A stretch of 64,000 nucleotides of DNA from Acinetobacter sp. ANC 5054 (lineage in GTDB: Bacteria > Pseudomonadota > Gammaproteobacteria > Pseudomonadales > Moraxellaceae), in contig NZ_NEGG01000007.1 in the NCBI RefSeq assembly GCF_002135295.1, positions 1 through 64,000 of the forward strand, read 5' to 3'. The notes beneath the pieces were generated by a model, which saw only the letters and a program-made list of their open reading frames with translations, was not told the DNA's origin and ran no database searches. Position 1 is the stretch's first letter; the number at the start of each line of letters is the position of its first letter. The position numbers and the translations under genes are program-made. Positions 20,356 through 28,821 of this stretch are shown piece by piece.

Positions 20356-21552
20356 TCAATTATTAATTTTAGCTTCAAATGCTTTTAAGCGCTTATAAAT
20401 TGACAGTAATTCAATAATCGTCGGCCATGATGCAATCAAATATTGAAATGATTCTCGTACCTTGCCAAATACATTCATAATTTGCATCAATAAACCTAAA
20501 GTCAGCACGCCTGCGGCAATACTTGGAAATAAAATAAAATAGCCATATAAGTTATCGAGCTGTATGTACCAAATTCGAACTAAATTAAAATAGGCATAAT
20601 GGAAATAAAGTCGGAAGTAATTCACGCGAACCTTACTAAACAACTCTTTTAACGTGAGTGGATCAGCACGGTCTTGATAATCTTCCCCATACACCAGTTC
20701 TTTACGATATGCAGCTTCAACTTTTTGATTATTAAATTCCAGACCAGGGAGTTTATAACCCACAAGCATTAGTATAATGGTGCCCAATATTGACCAAGTG
20801 ACTGCTGCCCAAACCAAGGCATGTGGAATTTCACCTACGATTGGTATTGCTTTGACATGAATGGACAACGTAAAAAGTACAGGTAAAAAAGCAATCAATT
20901 TCATGACGGCTTCAACCAAACTCACACCTAAATTTTCAGTGGTTTTGGCAAAGCGCATCGTGTCTTCTTGAATACGCTGTGAAGCACCTTCTATATGACG
21001 CAGCTGATCCCAATGCTGAATATAGAACTCATTCATGGCAGTACGCCAACGAAATACATAGTGACTGACAAAGAATAAGTTAAATACTGCAATCGTGACA
21101 TAAACCATAGCGACATAAATAAAAGTCAGTGTGCCCAAATAGAGATCTTTTACATCACCCCCACCAGAACTCAACATTCTCTGAATCATGTCGTAAAATG
21201 GGTTATACCAAGCATTAATCACCACATCGACTTCAACGCTAAACCAGATGTTAAATAAAATGAAAGCCGTGCCCCATACCGACCAAGCTTGCCAAGGATT
21301 GTTTGATTTCCATTTCCAAAATAAAGCAAAAAGTGTCGTTGCTGCTAAAAACCAAAGATAAAACCAAAGAAATGCAGGTGCCCAAAAGCGGCTTACCCCA
21401 ATAGCTAATTCGGCTTTATGGTAATTTTCAGGAAGGCCAATGATTGTGCCCCATTCACTACCACCACTGTACCAAAGCACAACATTAATAAAGAACCAGA
21501 GAATAAATGACCCAAAAAACCATTTTGGATTTGGGAAAAAAGACTTAAACAT
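20356..21552 (-). CDS. sbmA: SbmA/BacA-type peptide transporter
   Basis: SbmA is an inner-membrane, proton-driven importer of microcins, bleomycin and proline-rich peptides. The 398-aa product matches E. coli SbmA (406 aa) through long segments: [54 protein letters not shown] and [15 protein letters not shown]. It has about seven membrane helices and the substrate-domain [10 protein letters not shown] end. It is a single gene with its own terminator. In Acinetobacter it could shape sensitivity to peptide antibiotics. Confidence 0.95.
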   Translation of the reverse strand: MFKSFFPNPKWFFGSFILWFFINVVLWYSGGSEWGTIIGLPENYHKAELAIGVSRFWAPAFLWFYLWFLAATTLFALFWKWKSNNPWQAWSVWGTAFILFNIWFSVEVDVVINAWYNPFYDMIQRMLSSGGGDVKDLYLGTLTFIYVAMVYVTIAVFNLFFVSHYVFRWRTAMNEFYIQHWDQLRHIEGASQRIQEDTMRFAKTTENLGVSLVEAVMKLIAFLPVLFTLSIHVKAIPIVGEIPHALVWAAVTWSILGTIILMLVGYKLPGLEFNNQKVEAAYRKELVYGEDYQDRADPLTLKELFSKVRVNYFRLYFHYAYFNLVRIWYIQLDNLYGYFILFPSIAAGVLTLGLLMQIMNVFGKVRESFQYLIASWPTIIELLSIYKRLKAFEAKINN

Positions 21553-22106
21553 GGGTGCAAATGAATCCTTACTTTTTTGATTTTAGGACATAGGCCTGTG
21601 AATCAATCACTGTGGCATATTTTTTTAGCTTCTTTAAACTTTTATATCAGCAATCACTAATCATATCGGATGCAAAGCAAACTTTCAGCATCACTGCCAA
21701 CTGAGGTCTTCAACATATGAAACCTAGATTTCTCAATCTAATGTGAACAGCTGAAATGAATCTTAATCCAATACAGCTGAAGATTCACTTCTCTAAAATT
21801 TAAAATTATTTCGATTTACCCGTGCTGATGCATCATTTTGCTCGCTTGTGCCTTGAGCCAAAGAAGTTGATTTACTATGGGTTTTCACCCCCAATAATTT
21901 AATTTAAAATTTGTTACAATATGTATTTTTTATTATTGTAATCAATGTTTAATTTTTATCAAAACTGGTTTTCCACCATTTTTTAAACTTAAGTTATGGA
22001 ATTACATAAAAATATATTGTTTGAGAATCTTCTCATTATTTACAAAAATAGTTAATTCACCAATAATATGCTAATCTCGAATAACAAACATACTTGGGGA
22101 AGTAAA
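21553..22106. other. Intergenic region between sbmA and the 64-aa gene
   Basis: No coding frame with a credible start is visible. The stretch is AT-rich, holds the sbmA promoter on the left and that of the 64-aa gene on the right, and includes small hairpins such as TAGATT-TCTC-AATCTA near 21726-21741. Nothing else is recognised. Confidence 0.5.
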
Positions 22107-22301
22107 ATGGAAAATGCTATCGTTGAACTCTTAAAACCAGTGACATTAAACAAAGAAAATTGCAGTCCTTTAGTTTTTGAATCAGGTACTGTGCTTAAAG
22201 TTGTAATGCAAACACCTGAAGGTTTATTGGTCAGCAATGATAACAATTTTAATTTTATGATTTCACTAAAAGACAAAAATGATATTTGGCGCGAAATTTA
22301 A
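22107..22301 (+). CDS. Small protein of unknown function (64 aa)
   Basis: The ATG at 22107 is preceded by GGGGAAG at good spacing, so I prefer it over the longer frame that opens at 22068. The product (MENAIVELLKPVTLNKENC..) is soluble, acidic to neutral, and looks like one small beta-rich domain. I do not know its family. Confidence 0.65.
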   Translation: MENAIVELLKPVTLNKENCSPLVFESGTVLKVVMQTPEGLLVSNDNNFNFMISLKDKNDIWREI

Positions 22302-22315
22302 ATTTGCGGTAAATG

Positions 22316-22374
22316 TTCCGGTTATAACCCTTTTGGATTTATACTTCCTTACATTGAGTTGGTTACAACCGGAA
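22316..22374. repeat. Long-loop inverted repeat
   Basis: TTCCGGTTATAACC (22316-22329) is complementary to GGTTACAACCGGAA (22361-22374) with a single mismatch, around a 31-base loop. It lacks a T-run, so it is not a standard terminator. It starts 15 bases after the 64-aa gene. Confidence 0.8.
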
Positions 22375-22517
22375 AGTTTCAAACCTAATAAAAAATAGAT
22401 AAACATTTGATTCTATAATTAAAAATTATAAGTATTTTGAATTTTAATCCTATTCACTCTATTTTCTAAATAGCATTGGTATTGAGACGTGTGCCGAATA
22501 AGCTTTGTGACATCATT

Positions 22518-23285
22518 TCAATGCAAATTAGGTTTGAAGCCAACAAAATGAAACTTGTTGAACGTCTTAAAGATCTCCATGAATATCTGTTGATCTGCCT
22601 CAGTCTGAAAGCTGCCTGCAAAATATTCAGCATCGGTTGCTAGAACACTTTTCAAAAAGACCTGTCCGCTCGGTATGAATCCTCTACGCTGACAATAGGC
22701 AAAATAAGCACTCACATCTTCAAATAAAATCCACCATTCCTGAGCACTTGATATATGGATACCACCCAATGGGTGTTGTTGATCAAACATAGCATTCAGT
22801 AGGTACTGGTAATTTGTTCGTAAATCTTGATATTCAAACTCTGGATAATCCGTACCTAAAGCAAGGGCTGCGATATGTTGATGAATCATTTGCGCATTGA
22901 ATAATATTGTTTCGACTTTCTGATATTGTTTAAACCGCTCTAAATCTTTAGCACGGATAGTCGACAATCTGGATAAATCCATGTTGTCGTGTAAATCTGC
23001 CAATTTTACGGTACAAGCCATATGATTTTTTGCAGTACGCTGCGCAGCTTGAAATCGATTTTCACAATCTTGTTTCGTCACAGCAACAATGGCATTGATG
23101 ATGTTGTGATTGAAGCCCATTTCTATTAGTTCGCTGATAGAGGTTGGCGTATCTTCCAAGATATCATGGAGTACAGCCACAATTTTTTCATCGTTCGTCT
23201 GTACATTTTGCATGACACGTAAAGGATGCCCGATATACGGTTTTCCCGCTTTATCGTATTGTTGTTGATGACGAGTCTTCGCCAA
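22518..23285 (-). CDS. HD-domain protein, RelA/SpoT hydrolase-like, unusual start
   Basis: The N-terminal half resembles the HD phosphohydrolase domain of RelA/SpoT and related (p)ppGpp or GTP-pyrophosphokinase proteins: GKPYIGHPLRVM, VAVLHDILEDTP, and VKLADLHDNMDLSR. HD motifs H21 and H40-D41 are visible. The C-terminal half (about 150-255) is unassigned and there is no synthetase domain. Family-like sequence (ISTLEHAILLA) continues upstream of the TTG at 23285, where no ATG, GTG or TTG exists before the in-frame stop. An ATT at 23312 with AGGGA upstream is the likely true start, or the start codon has been lost. The coordinate given is the conservative one. Confidence 0.8.
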   Translation of the reverse strand: MAKTRHQQQYDKAGKPYIGHPLRVMQNVQTNDEKIVAVLHDILEDTPTSISELIEMGFNHNIINAIVAVTKQDCENRFQAAQRTAKNHMACTVKLADLHDNMDLSRLSTIRAKDLERFKQYQKVETILFNAQMIHQHIAALALGTDYPEFEYQDLRTNYQYLLNAMFDQQHPLGGIHISSAQEWWILFEDVSAYFAYCQRRGFIPSGQVFLKSVLATDAEYFAGSFQTEADQQIFMEIFKTFNKFHFVGFKPNLH

Positions 23286-23312
23286 TAAAATTGCGTGTTC
23301 TAAAGTTGAAAT

Positions 23313-23582
23313 ATGCTTTTCCCTACTTTATTCAATTCGTTTATTTTTAATAATATAAGACCCATCATTTTTAACAGCAAACTATGTCCTGCGAGCAAGT
23401 ATTTATTGGGACTTAAAAACAAATGTGCTATTGATGAGCCTGACAAGATGATGATCAGGAATTAGGACTTATTATAGGTGGTTTTTATAAAAATGTATGG
23501 ATAAATAAAGACTTATTCGTGACGTTCATTGCTTCGTTGATCATTATTTTTTTAATTTTAGATTTTTGCACAATGAAAAAGT
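23313..23582. other. Intergenic stretch upstream of the HD-domain gene
   Basis: Nothing gene-like is seen. It must contain the promoter of the HD-domain gene. Confidence 0.4.
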
Positions 23583-23603
23583 AAAGGGGTTTCCCCCTTT
23601 ATT
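23583..23603 (-). terminator. Terminator after the porin fragment
   Basis: AAAGGGG pairs with CCCCTTT around a short T-rich loop, 20-40 bases past the stop codon at 23626. Confidence 0.6.
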
Positions 23604-23625
23604 TCAATCGCTATTTGCTTTGCTC

Positions 23626-24429
23626 TTAGAAAGTAAAACCAAGGTTTAAATTGACACGGTACATCCATTTATCACTGTTGACAGATGTCGCTGAAGTAAA
23701 GCCTGTACCATTAGTTGCACCACCAATAATATTGGCGTTTTTACCCCAAGTGTAGTCTGCCCATACCATAAACGGTGATGCGATAAACACTGCACCCGTA
23801 GTATTCATTTGCGAAGCTGACCAGTCACTGCGTTCTTTGTCTAAATAACTGTAGTCATTGTAGAAACGAATGGTTTTGAGTTTACCCATATTTTGTACAG
23901 GTAACGTATAGGCCAAATTGACACTTGAAACTGTGCCTTCAGAGGCAATGAAATAGACAGGTGTTAAACCATTTGCGCCCATCAAGGTCATGTCATTACT
24001 TACACCTTCAGGGTTTTCAGCATCATATTGATAATGAATCACCGAAGACTGTAAATTCCAACGTTGGTAGTTGCTGTTGGTATTAATTCCAGCGGCATAA
24101 TAACTACCGTCATCACGGGTCGTTTTGTTATGCAATTGTGCAGCAGATCCGGATATACCGACCTCGTGTTTCCCGATTTGATCATTACCGAATTTACGTA
24201 CAATACGGGTATTCAGCTGATTGTGCTTTTCGTTTTGATAAGCGGCTTGAAATGGTAAATGATTCTCTGAAAGATCATCGTAAGTAGCTGACCCAGGCGA
24301 ATAACGCAAGTTGGTTTCTAGCATACGAGGGTAATAACCGACTTTCACATCCCATTCAGGATTGTTGTAGTTCCAGTTAATCCCCGGCGCGATGTTGTTG
24401 CCATAGCCTTTACGTAATTTGACGCTCAT
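23626..24429 (-). pseudogene. 5'-truncated outer-membrane porin
   Basis: The 267-aa frame reads as the C-terminal two-thirds of a beta-barrel porin: alternating aromatic strands (GINWNYNNPEWDVKVGYYPRM, WNLQSSVIHYQYD, TIRFYNDYSYLD) and the C-terminal LNLGFTF with final Phe recognised by the Bam machinery. It resembles phosphate-selective porin-like proteins of about 400 aa, but no signal peptide and no first strands are present. The ATG at 24429 simply falls inside the conserved part. The preceding frame belongs to a different gene remnant, so a deletion has joined the two. Confidence 0.7.
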
Positions 24430-24523
24430 TCCTCACATAGTGACGAATTTTTTTCGCTGTTTCATTTTCCATTACACCCCAAACTACATCAAAATGAGTA
24501 TCTGCATTTAAGTAATTGCTTGC
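24410..24523 (-). pseudogene. C-terminal remnant of an unidentified gene
   Basis: A frame free of stops reads NYLNADTHFDVVWGVMENET and AKKIRHYVR and then runs out of frame into the porin fragment. It looks like the end of an enzyme, perhaps an alpha/beta hydrolase, but the match is too short to name it. An in-frame TGA at 24524-24526 cuts it on the 5' side. Confidence 0.35.
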
Positions 24524-24682
24524 TCATTTATCTAATTCATTGAGAAAGTTACTCTCCACAATATCAATAATTAAGCCGACTGCAAGATCGTAAATACTAG
24601 CTAACCTTACTTGATCATCTAAAACTGGTTGATATTAGCCGGCTTAAATTTAAGATTTGATATCTAATATGTCACCCAAACC

Positions 24683-25177
24683 TTAAAGTTCGAGTTCAAG
24701 CTGTAAATTGCTTTTACATTTTTCAATTCGAATAGCATTTATGTGCTTTTCTTGCTTACGGCGGTGCATACCCATGCTGTGAAATGTGCCTTTTTCTTTT
24801 GATATTTTCTCTTGCATACAAAGGTATTTTAATTCTTCGTAGGCTGTTTGACGTGCCAAATAGCTGTCTGTCTTTCGAATAGTCGGAAGTAACTCAGCAA
24901 ATACCCACTTTTGAAATTTCAAAGCTTCTGGTTTGGTTAATCCTAAAATTATACGGTATAGATTTTTTTCACTGATAAATATCATGCTTTGATAACAGCT
25001 TATAGTGAGGATATACAAACTATGTGTACCCTTTGGATTTAAATTAAATCTGCTTGGGTTGGCTCTTTTCATATCCAAAGCCTTACAAACATCAGCAAGA
25101 CAAAATAGTGGTTCTCCATTTGCATCAAAAGCAACACGAACATTGTATTGATTAAAATTAGAAATAGATGGGTTCAT
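24683..25177 (-). CDS. BRO-N domain phage-type antirepressor-like protein (164 aa)
   Basis: The N-terminal 110 residues fit the BRO-N fold common in phage and satellite proteins: FDANGEPLFCLADVCKALDM, then LYILTISCYQSMIFISEKNLYRIILGLTKPEA, then FQKWVFAELLPTIRK. The tail (115-164) is basic and could bind DNA. The usual C-terminal KilA/Ant domain is absent. It starts two bases from the stop of the alpA-like gene, so the two form an operon. It belongs to the decayed left-hand element. Role (regulation of lysogeny or element induction) is inferred from the family. Confidence 0.82.
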   Translation of the reverse strand: MNPSISNFNQYNVRVAFDANGEPLFCLADVCKALDMKRANPSRFNLNPKGTHSLYILTISCYQSMIFISEKNLYRIILGLTKPEALKFQKWVFAELLPTIRKTDSYLARQTAYEELKYLCMQEKISKEKGTFHSMGMHRRKQEKHINAIRIEKCKSNLQLELEL

Positions 25178-25179
25178 GA

Positions 25180-25395
25180 TTAAGCCTCCAACACTGCAAG
25201 GCTTTGCTTTTGACCGTTATGCCACGCTACAAGCTCAGCATAGTCGAAATAGACTGAGGCCTGTTTGCTCTCCCCTGTCTTAATTGGTCGGGGAAATGAG
25301 GCATCAGTGCGCACGATATGACGTAATGATTCACGACTTACGTCTAATAACTCGCAAGCTGTTTTAAATTGAACACGAATTGGTTTGATAGTCAT
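25180..25395 (-). CDS. AlpA-like excisionase/regulator, left element
   Basis: The product (71 aa from the ATG at 25395, MTIKPIRVQF) has the AlpA/MerR-like helix-turn-helix CELLDVSRESLRHIVRTDASFP and the typical FDYAELVAWH end. AlpA proteins regulate integrase or act as excisionases in P4-like satellites. It is clearly paralogous to the protein at 31683-31898 in the right-hand element (roughly 60% identical by eye). The longer frame to 25407 adds four residues without support. Confidence 0.82.
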   Translation of the reverse strand: MTIKPIRVQFKTACELLDVSRESLRHIVRTDASFPRPIKTGESKQASVYFDYAELVAWHNGQKQSLAVLEA

Positions 25396-25501
25396 AATTA
25401 AACCCACATATACAAAAATATAGTGGGCTTAGTATGTTTTTGATTTTAATTACTTTGTTCTAGTTAGAATCATTCCAATTCTAGTTAGAATGACTTTCGT
25501 T

Positions 25502-27124
25502 CTAGTTAGAATCTCTAGCCTTTTTTAGCCAGTCTGCGACCGTGTGCTTACTTGGAATCTCTTTATTATTTTGATCTGCATATGCTTCCAATACATTGAA
25601 TGCTGAGAATGGCTCAGGGGGCAAGTCAGCCATTTGGGATAAGATCGAAATAATTCTTAGAATATTATTTCTTTGTCTTGAATTAGGGATTTCCTGTTCT
25701 GGACTTAATTGAACATCAGAATCTATTGGCTTGGGTTGAGCAGCTTCAAGTTCTGTAATTCTAGCTTTTAGCTGGTTGGTTTCAGATAGCGAGGATTGAT
25801 TATCTAAAATGAGTAATGATGACTGAAGTTTCTCTTGCTTTAACTCACTTTCGAGCTGCTTGAGTTCTTTTAACAGTTGAGCGCGTTCTTTTTGATAACT
25901 TTCTGGTGAGGCATATCCAATTAATGGGTCTCCATATCTTGGCAGAATTAATAATGATTGATTGTCGTTAAAACCACTAATTACATGATTACGCTCATAT
26001 AGAAATCGCTGCAATGATACTCTTGGTATCATGCCATCATCTTCAATATCTAGATTATTTGCTCTGATACCATTTTCGATAACCTTTACAGCTTGAATAT
26101 GCTCACCATATCTCCATGCATCATAAGTGAAATCACCGCTATCTACATAAGCCTGTATTTTCTCGGGCTCATCAAAAGAAATAAAACAAGCTGACTCGAT
26201 AACTGTAAAATAATCATTCATAGCCAAAATTTTGATATGAAGTGGTATCTGATTTTCTATTTGCTTTGAAGTATTTTCTTTTGGATCTTTGATTAGCTCA
26301 GATTCATTTAAGTAGTTCGTAATGCTATCTTCAAATAGTTCATAATCATCTATCTTTAAATCAGGCACATCATCTTTCAATATATTTAAATATTGAGCAT
26401 CCCAAATATTGCTGTTTTCTGATGGATTGCTCTTAGATAAATCATCATTAAAGCCTTTTATTATAATTTGTTGGTTAAAAAATAATTGTTTTAACTCATC
26501 TTTTTGTATCGAGAATCTGTTATCAAAGTCACGGTCAAAAAAAACAAGAATTGATGTGACATAGTCATCAATTAGAGCTAATTTTTCCATATTATGTGGG
26601 AGATACGAAGGTATACCATTCTTTAATATCTGTTTTACATCATTATCAGAAAAATAATCATTGGACTCAAAATTTCCTAAGTTCAAAGAGCGATTTCCAA
26701 TAATATTTTTTATATCTTCAGCACGAAAGTAAGAATCTATTGATAGGTCTTTTATCAAATCTAAGCTGTATAGTTCACTTCTTTTCCAATAAGTATTTGT
26801 AAAGTCTTCTGGGATATCATTTTCATCAAAAATTAAAGCGTGCTTATATTTTTCATCATCCGCTAGTTTGGAAAGTATAGAATATGTGTATTCAAACTTC
26901 CCCCAATTCCAATCATCATTAGAATGAATAACATGATATTTATCAGCATTATATGTTGGAATATTTGTTTCAAAACTTTGACTGATTAGAAAAGCTGCCA
27001 CATAACTTAGGGGTGTTTGTTGTGTGGTGGCAAGCACCTCTAAAGCTTCTCTAGTTGAGGTAAATTCTCTTAAATTTTTTTTTGCTAAATCTAATAATTT
27101 CAAATCTAATGCCTCCCACAGCAT
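25502..27124 (-). CDS. Unknown mobile-element protein with coiled coil (540 aa)
   Basis: I do not recognise this protein. Residues 1-300 are Asp/Asn-rich without membrane segments. Residues 400-465 form a Leu/Glu/Lys coiled coil (KERAQLLKELKQLESELKQ). A short C-terminal helical part ends SKHTVADWLKKAR, which could be a helix-turn-helix. The ATG at 27124 is two codons inside the longest frame; a TTG further in with GGGAGG upstream is another possibility. It lies between the integrase remnant and the alpA-like gene, the position that the 242-aa protein (C-terminal SYAQCAREIYLEIG..TVSNWLSEKY) holds in the right element, and both end in a similar putative DNA-binding helix. Confidence 0.75.
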   Translation of the reverse strand: MLWEALDLKLLDLAKKNLREFTSTREALEVLATTQQTPLSYVAAFLISQSFETNIPTYNADKYHVIHSNDDWNWGKFEYTYSILSKLADDEKYKHALIFDENDIPEDFTNTYWKRSELYSLDLIKDLSIDSYFRAEDIKNIIGNRSLNLGNFESNDYFSDNDVKQILKNGIPSYLPHNMEKLALIDDYVTSILVFFDRDFDNRFSIQKDELKQLFFNQQIIIKGFNDDLSKSNPSENSNIWDAQYLNILKDDVPDLKIDDYELFEDSITNYLNESELIKDPKENTSKQIENQIPLHIKILAMNDYFTVIESACFISFDEPEKIQAYVDSGDFTYDAWRYGEHIQAVKVIENGIRANNLDIEDDGMIPRVSLQRFLYERNHVISGFNDNQSLLILPRYGDPLIGYASPESYQKERAQLLKELKQLESELKQEKLQSSLLILDNQSSLSETNQLKARITELEAAQPKPIDSDVQLSPEQEIPNSRQRNNILRIISILSQMADLPPEPFSAFNVLEAYADQNNKEIPSKHTVADWLKKARDSN

Positions 27125-27274
27125 CCCCAAATAAATAGCTAAGCCAATCGAATTGGGTATCCGACTTTCGGGAGCAAACCTAGACTTAGCAAACTGAATA
27201 TAAACGATATTTAATTATAATTGTGTATATTTTGGCATGTAATACGACATAAGTTGTCACTTAGCCTTTTCAAA

Positions 27275-27360
27275 TTAAAGAATACTCTGAACTGCTATTT
27301 CCTCTAAATAGTGAGCGAACCATTGCATCATATTAGCTCTGCCCTCTAAATATTGAGCCA
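27275..27360 (-). pseudogene. 3' remnant of a second tyrosine integrase
   Basis: The minus strand encodes AQYLEGRANMMQWFAHYLEE and a few more residues to a TAA at 27275. This matches the C-terminus of the intact integrase at 32767 (AQYLQDRANMMQWYANHLEE) in nearly every position. The rest of the gene is missing; the match begins at a T-rich terminator. Confidence 0.9.
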
Positions 27361-27362
27361 AT

Positions 27363-27399
27363 AAAAAAGCCCTTAAATATTGAATTTAAGGGCTTTTTC
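27363..27399. terminator. Terminator, probably a former ssrA terminator
   Basis: AAGCCCTTAAAT pairs with ATTTAAGGGCTT, with T-runs on both sides. It lies immediately downstream (minus sense) of the displaced ssrA end at 27404, so it could be the terminator that ssrA used before the right-hand element inserted. Confidence 0.75.
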
Positions 27400-27403
27400 A
27401 GGA

Positions 27404-27430
27404 ATTTGGTGGGATGGCGTCAATTGAACT
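27404..27430 (-). other. Putative attachment site, displaced ssrA 3' end
   Basis: ATTTGGTGG-GATGGCG (27404-27419) matches ATTTGGTGGAGATGGCG at the ssrA end (34173-34189) except for one missing base; weaker similarity continues through TTGAAC. This marks the left boundary of the right-hand element. Confidence 0.75.
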
Positions 27431-27481
27431 AAGAAAATAAGTAATTGATATTTATTTAATTTGTTAAATTTAAAAACAAAG

Positions 27482-27500
27482 GGATACACGTAGGGATACA
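27482..27500. repeat. Putative integrase arm-site repeat, left end
   Basis: A 19-base segment with two GGATACA copies is identical to 34032-34050 near the other end. It lies about 60-80 bases inside the left attachment site. Confidence 0.7.
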
Positions 27501-27619
27501 AAATATCTTTTCTTAGATATCAATACGCCAATGAATTGAGGTGATTAAATGCCCCTAATAAGCTACATTTCCTTAATAGTATTCAAGTTTTATCAGGTTT
27601 AAATTTTTTCATTCAAACT

Positions 27620-28054
27620 CTACGACAATTGTAGAAAGTAAATCTCTACAAAATCTCTAACCGAAATGTAATCAGAATCCTTTAACAAATTTAAAAGTGA
27701 TTTAAACTTTTCAAATTGATCTTTTTCATAAACTCTCGAAAAATACGCTTGTAATTTTTTTTCTAAAGTAACTATCGGTCTATTCGCCATAAATTGAGCT
27801 TTATATGTATAAGATAAATTACTTAGTGCTTGTTTATGCTTTGACTCCAACCGCAAAATATTGGCTAAATCTTCATGCATTGAAGCATCAATTACTCTAG
27901 TCGAAACTAGATCAAAGCCTGAACTTGATGCATGTCGTAAATATAATTCCTTTTGTTCATGTAAAAATTTCCACGCATCATCATATTTTTTTTCTTTTAT
28001 TGACAATTTTGCTAACTTTTTCTTGTACGCAGCCTGACCTAACAAATCCTGCAT
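27620..28054 (-). CDS. Cargo protein of unknown function (144 aa)
   Basis: A helical, Lys- and Leu-rich soluble protein (AAYKKKLAKLSIKEKKYDDAWKFLHEQKELYLRH), TPR-like in character, without signal peptide or membrane helix. A G-rich leader with a run of eight G residues (28059-28066 on the complement) lies immediately upstream of the ATG. The gene follows the 176-aa exported protein by 31 bases and probably shares its transcript. It is AT-rich like the rest of the element. Confidence 0.7.
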   Translation of the reverse strand: MQDLLGQAAYKKKLAKLSIKEKKYDDAWKFLHEQKELYLRHASSSGFDLVSTRVIDASMHEDLANILRLESKHKQALSNLSYTYKAQFMANRPIVTLEKKLQAYFSRVYEKDQFEKFKSLLNLLKDSDYISVRDFVEIYFLQLS

Positions 28055-28085
28055 CCCTCCCCCCCCTATTTATCTAATTATCGAT

Positions 28086-28616
28086 TTATAAATTTTTGTA
28101 ATCAGTTTTCATTTTTTCTATAGCTTCACTAAAACCATCCAATTTTACTTCGTTATCCTTGTTATATTCATAAGGCCACTCTTTGTATCTCGTATAGGCT
28201 ATCTTCCCATTCATCATCTGTTTAAGAACTTTTAAAGGTGTTTCAGATATACCCTCATACCCATAAATCGCTGCATTATCATCTATTTTTATAGCACTAG
28301 ATGTTCTGGGATAATGATTTCTTCCAATCAAAATTGAATATTCACCTTTTGAAAAATAGACAAATATGTCAGATGCATAAGTGCTGATCGAACAACTTTT
28401 TAAACCATTAAAGCGATCTTTGGAACAATGAACATTCCACTTTGTCTCGAAACCATCTTCAGGATAATAAGTTTTCTTCTCAACTTTTAGATTCGAATAT
28501 TTTTTATCCTTGTTAGTAAGTAAGGTCTCACCATTACTTTCCCTAAGTTCATATATAGTTTGGGCAAATAAAAGCGGACTAGCCATCCCACACAATAATA
28601 TTAATAATTTAAGCAA
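28086..28616 (-). CDS. Cargo exported protein, DUF4124-like start (176 aa)
   Basis: I place the start at the TTG at 28616, because AGGGGGG lies five bases upstream and the product then begins with a good signal peptide (MLKLLILLCGMASPLLFA, cleavage before QTIYE). The longer frame to 28688 would put 24 odd residues before the signal. The mature N-terminus, IYELRESNGETLLTNKDKKY followed by a YYPE, recalls DUF4124-type periplasmic proteins. Two cysteines may pair. Function unknown; a surface-modifying role for a satellite cargo gene is speculative. Confidence 0.65.
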   Translation of the reverse strand: MLKLLILLCGMASPLLFAQTIYELRESNGETLLTNKDKKYSNLKVEKKTYYPEDGFETKWNVHCSKDRFNGLKSCSISTYASDIFVYFSKGEYSILIGRNHYPRTSSAIKIDDNAAIYGYEGISETPLKVLKQMMNGKIAYTRYKEWPYEYNKDNEVKLDGFSEAIEKMKTDYKNL

Positions 28617-28821
28617 AATATCCCCCCTAAAAAATACTAGTTCAATTTTTTGTAGAAAGTTTCTTAATTTTAGAATGTTAAAAATCATAACCTACTGGCT
28701 CATGGTTTTCACATGCATTTTTGATATTAACTAAAAATGTTAGGTTTTGTCAGGTTCTTTAGGGCATTCGGAAATTCAAAATAATTGAAAAGTGTTATTT
28801 AAGCCAAGCTTTTACGTAACG

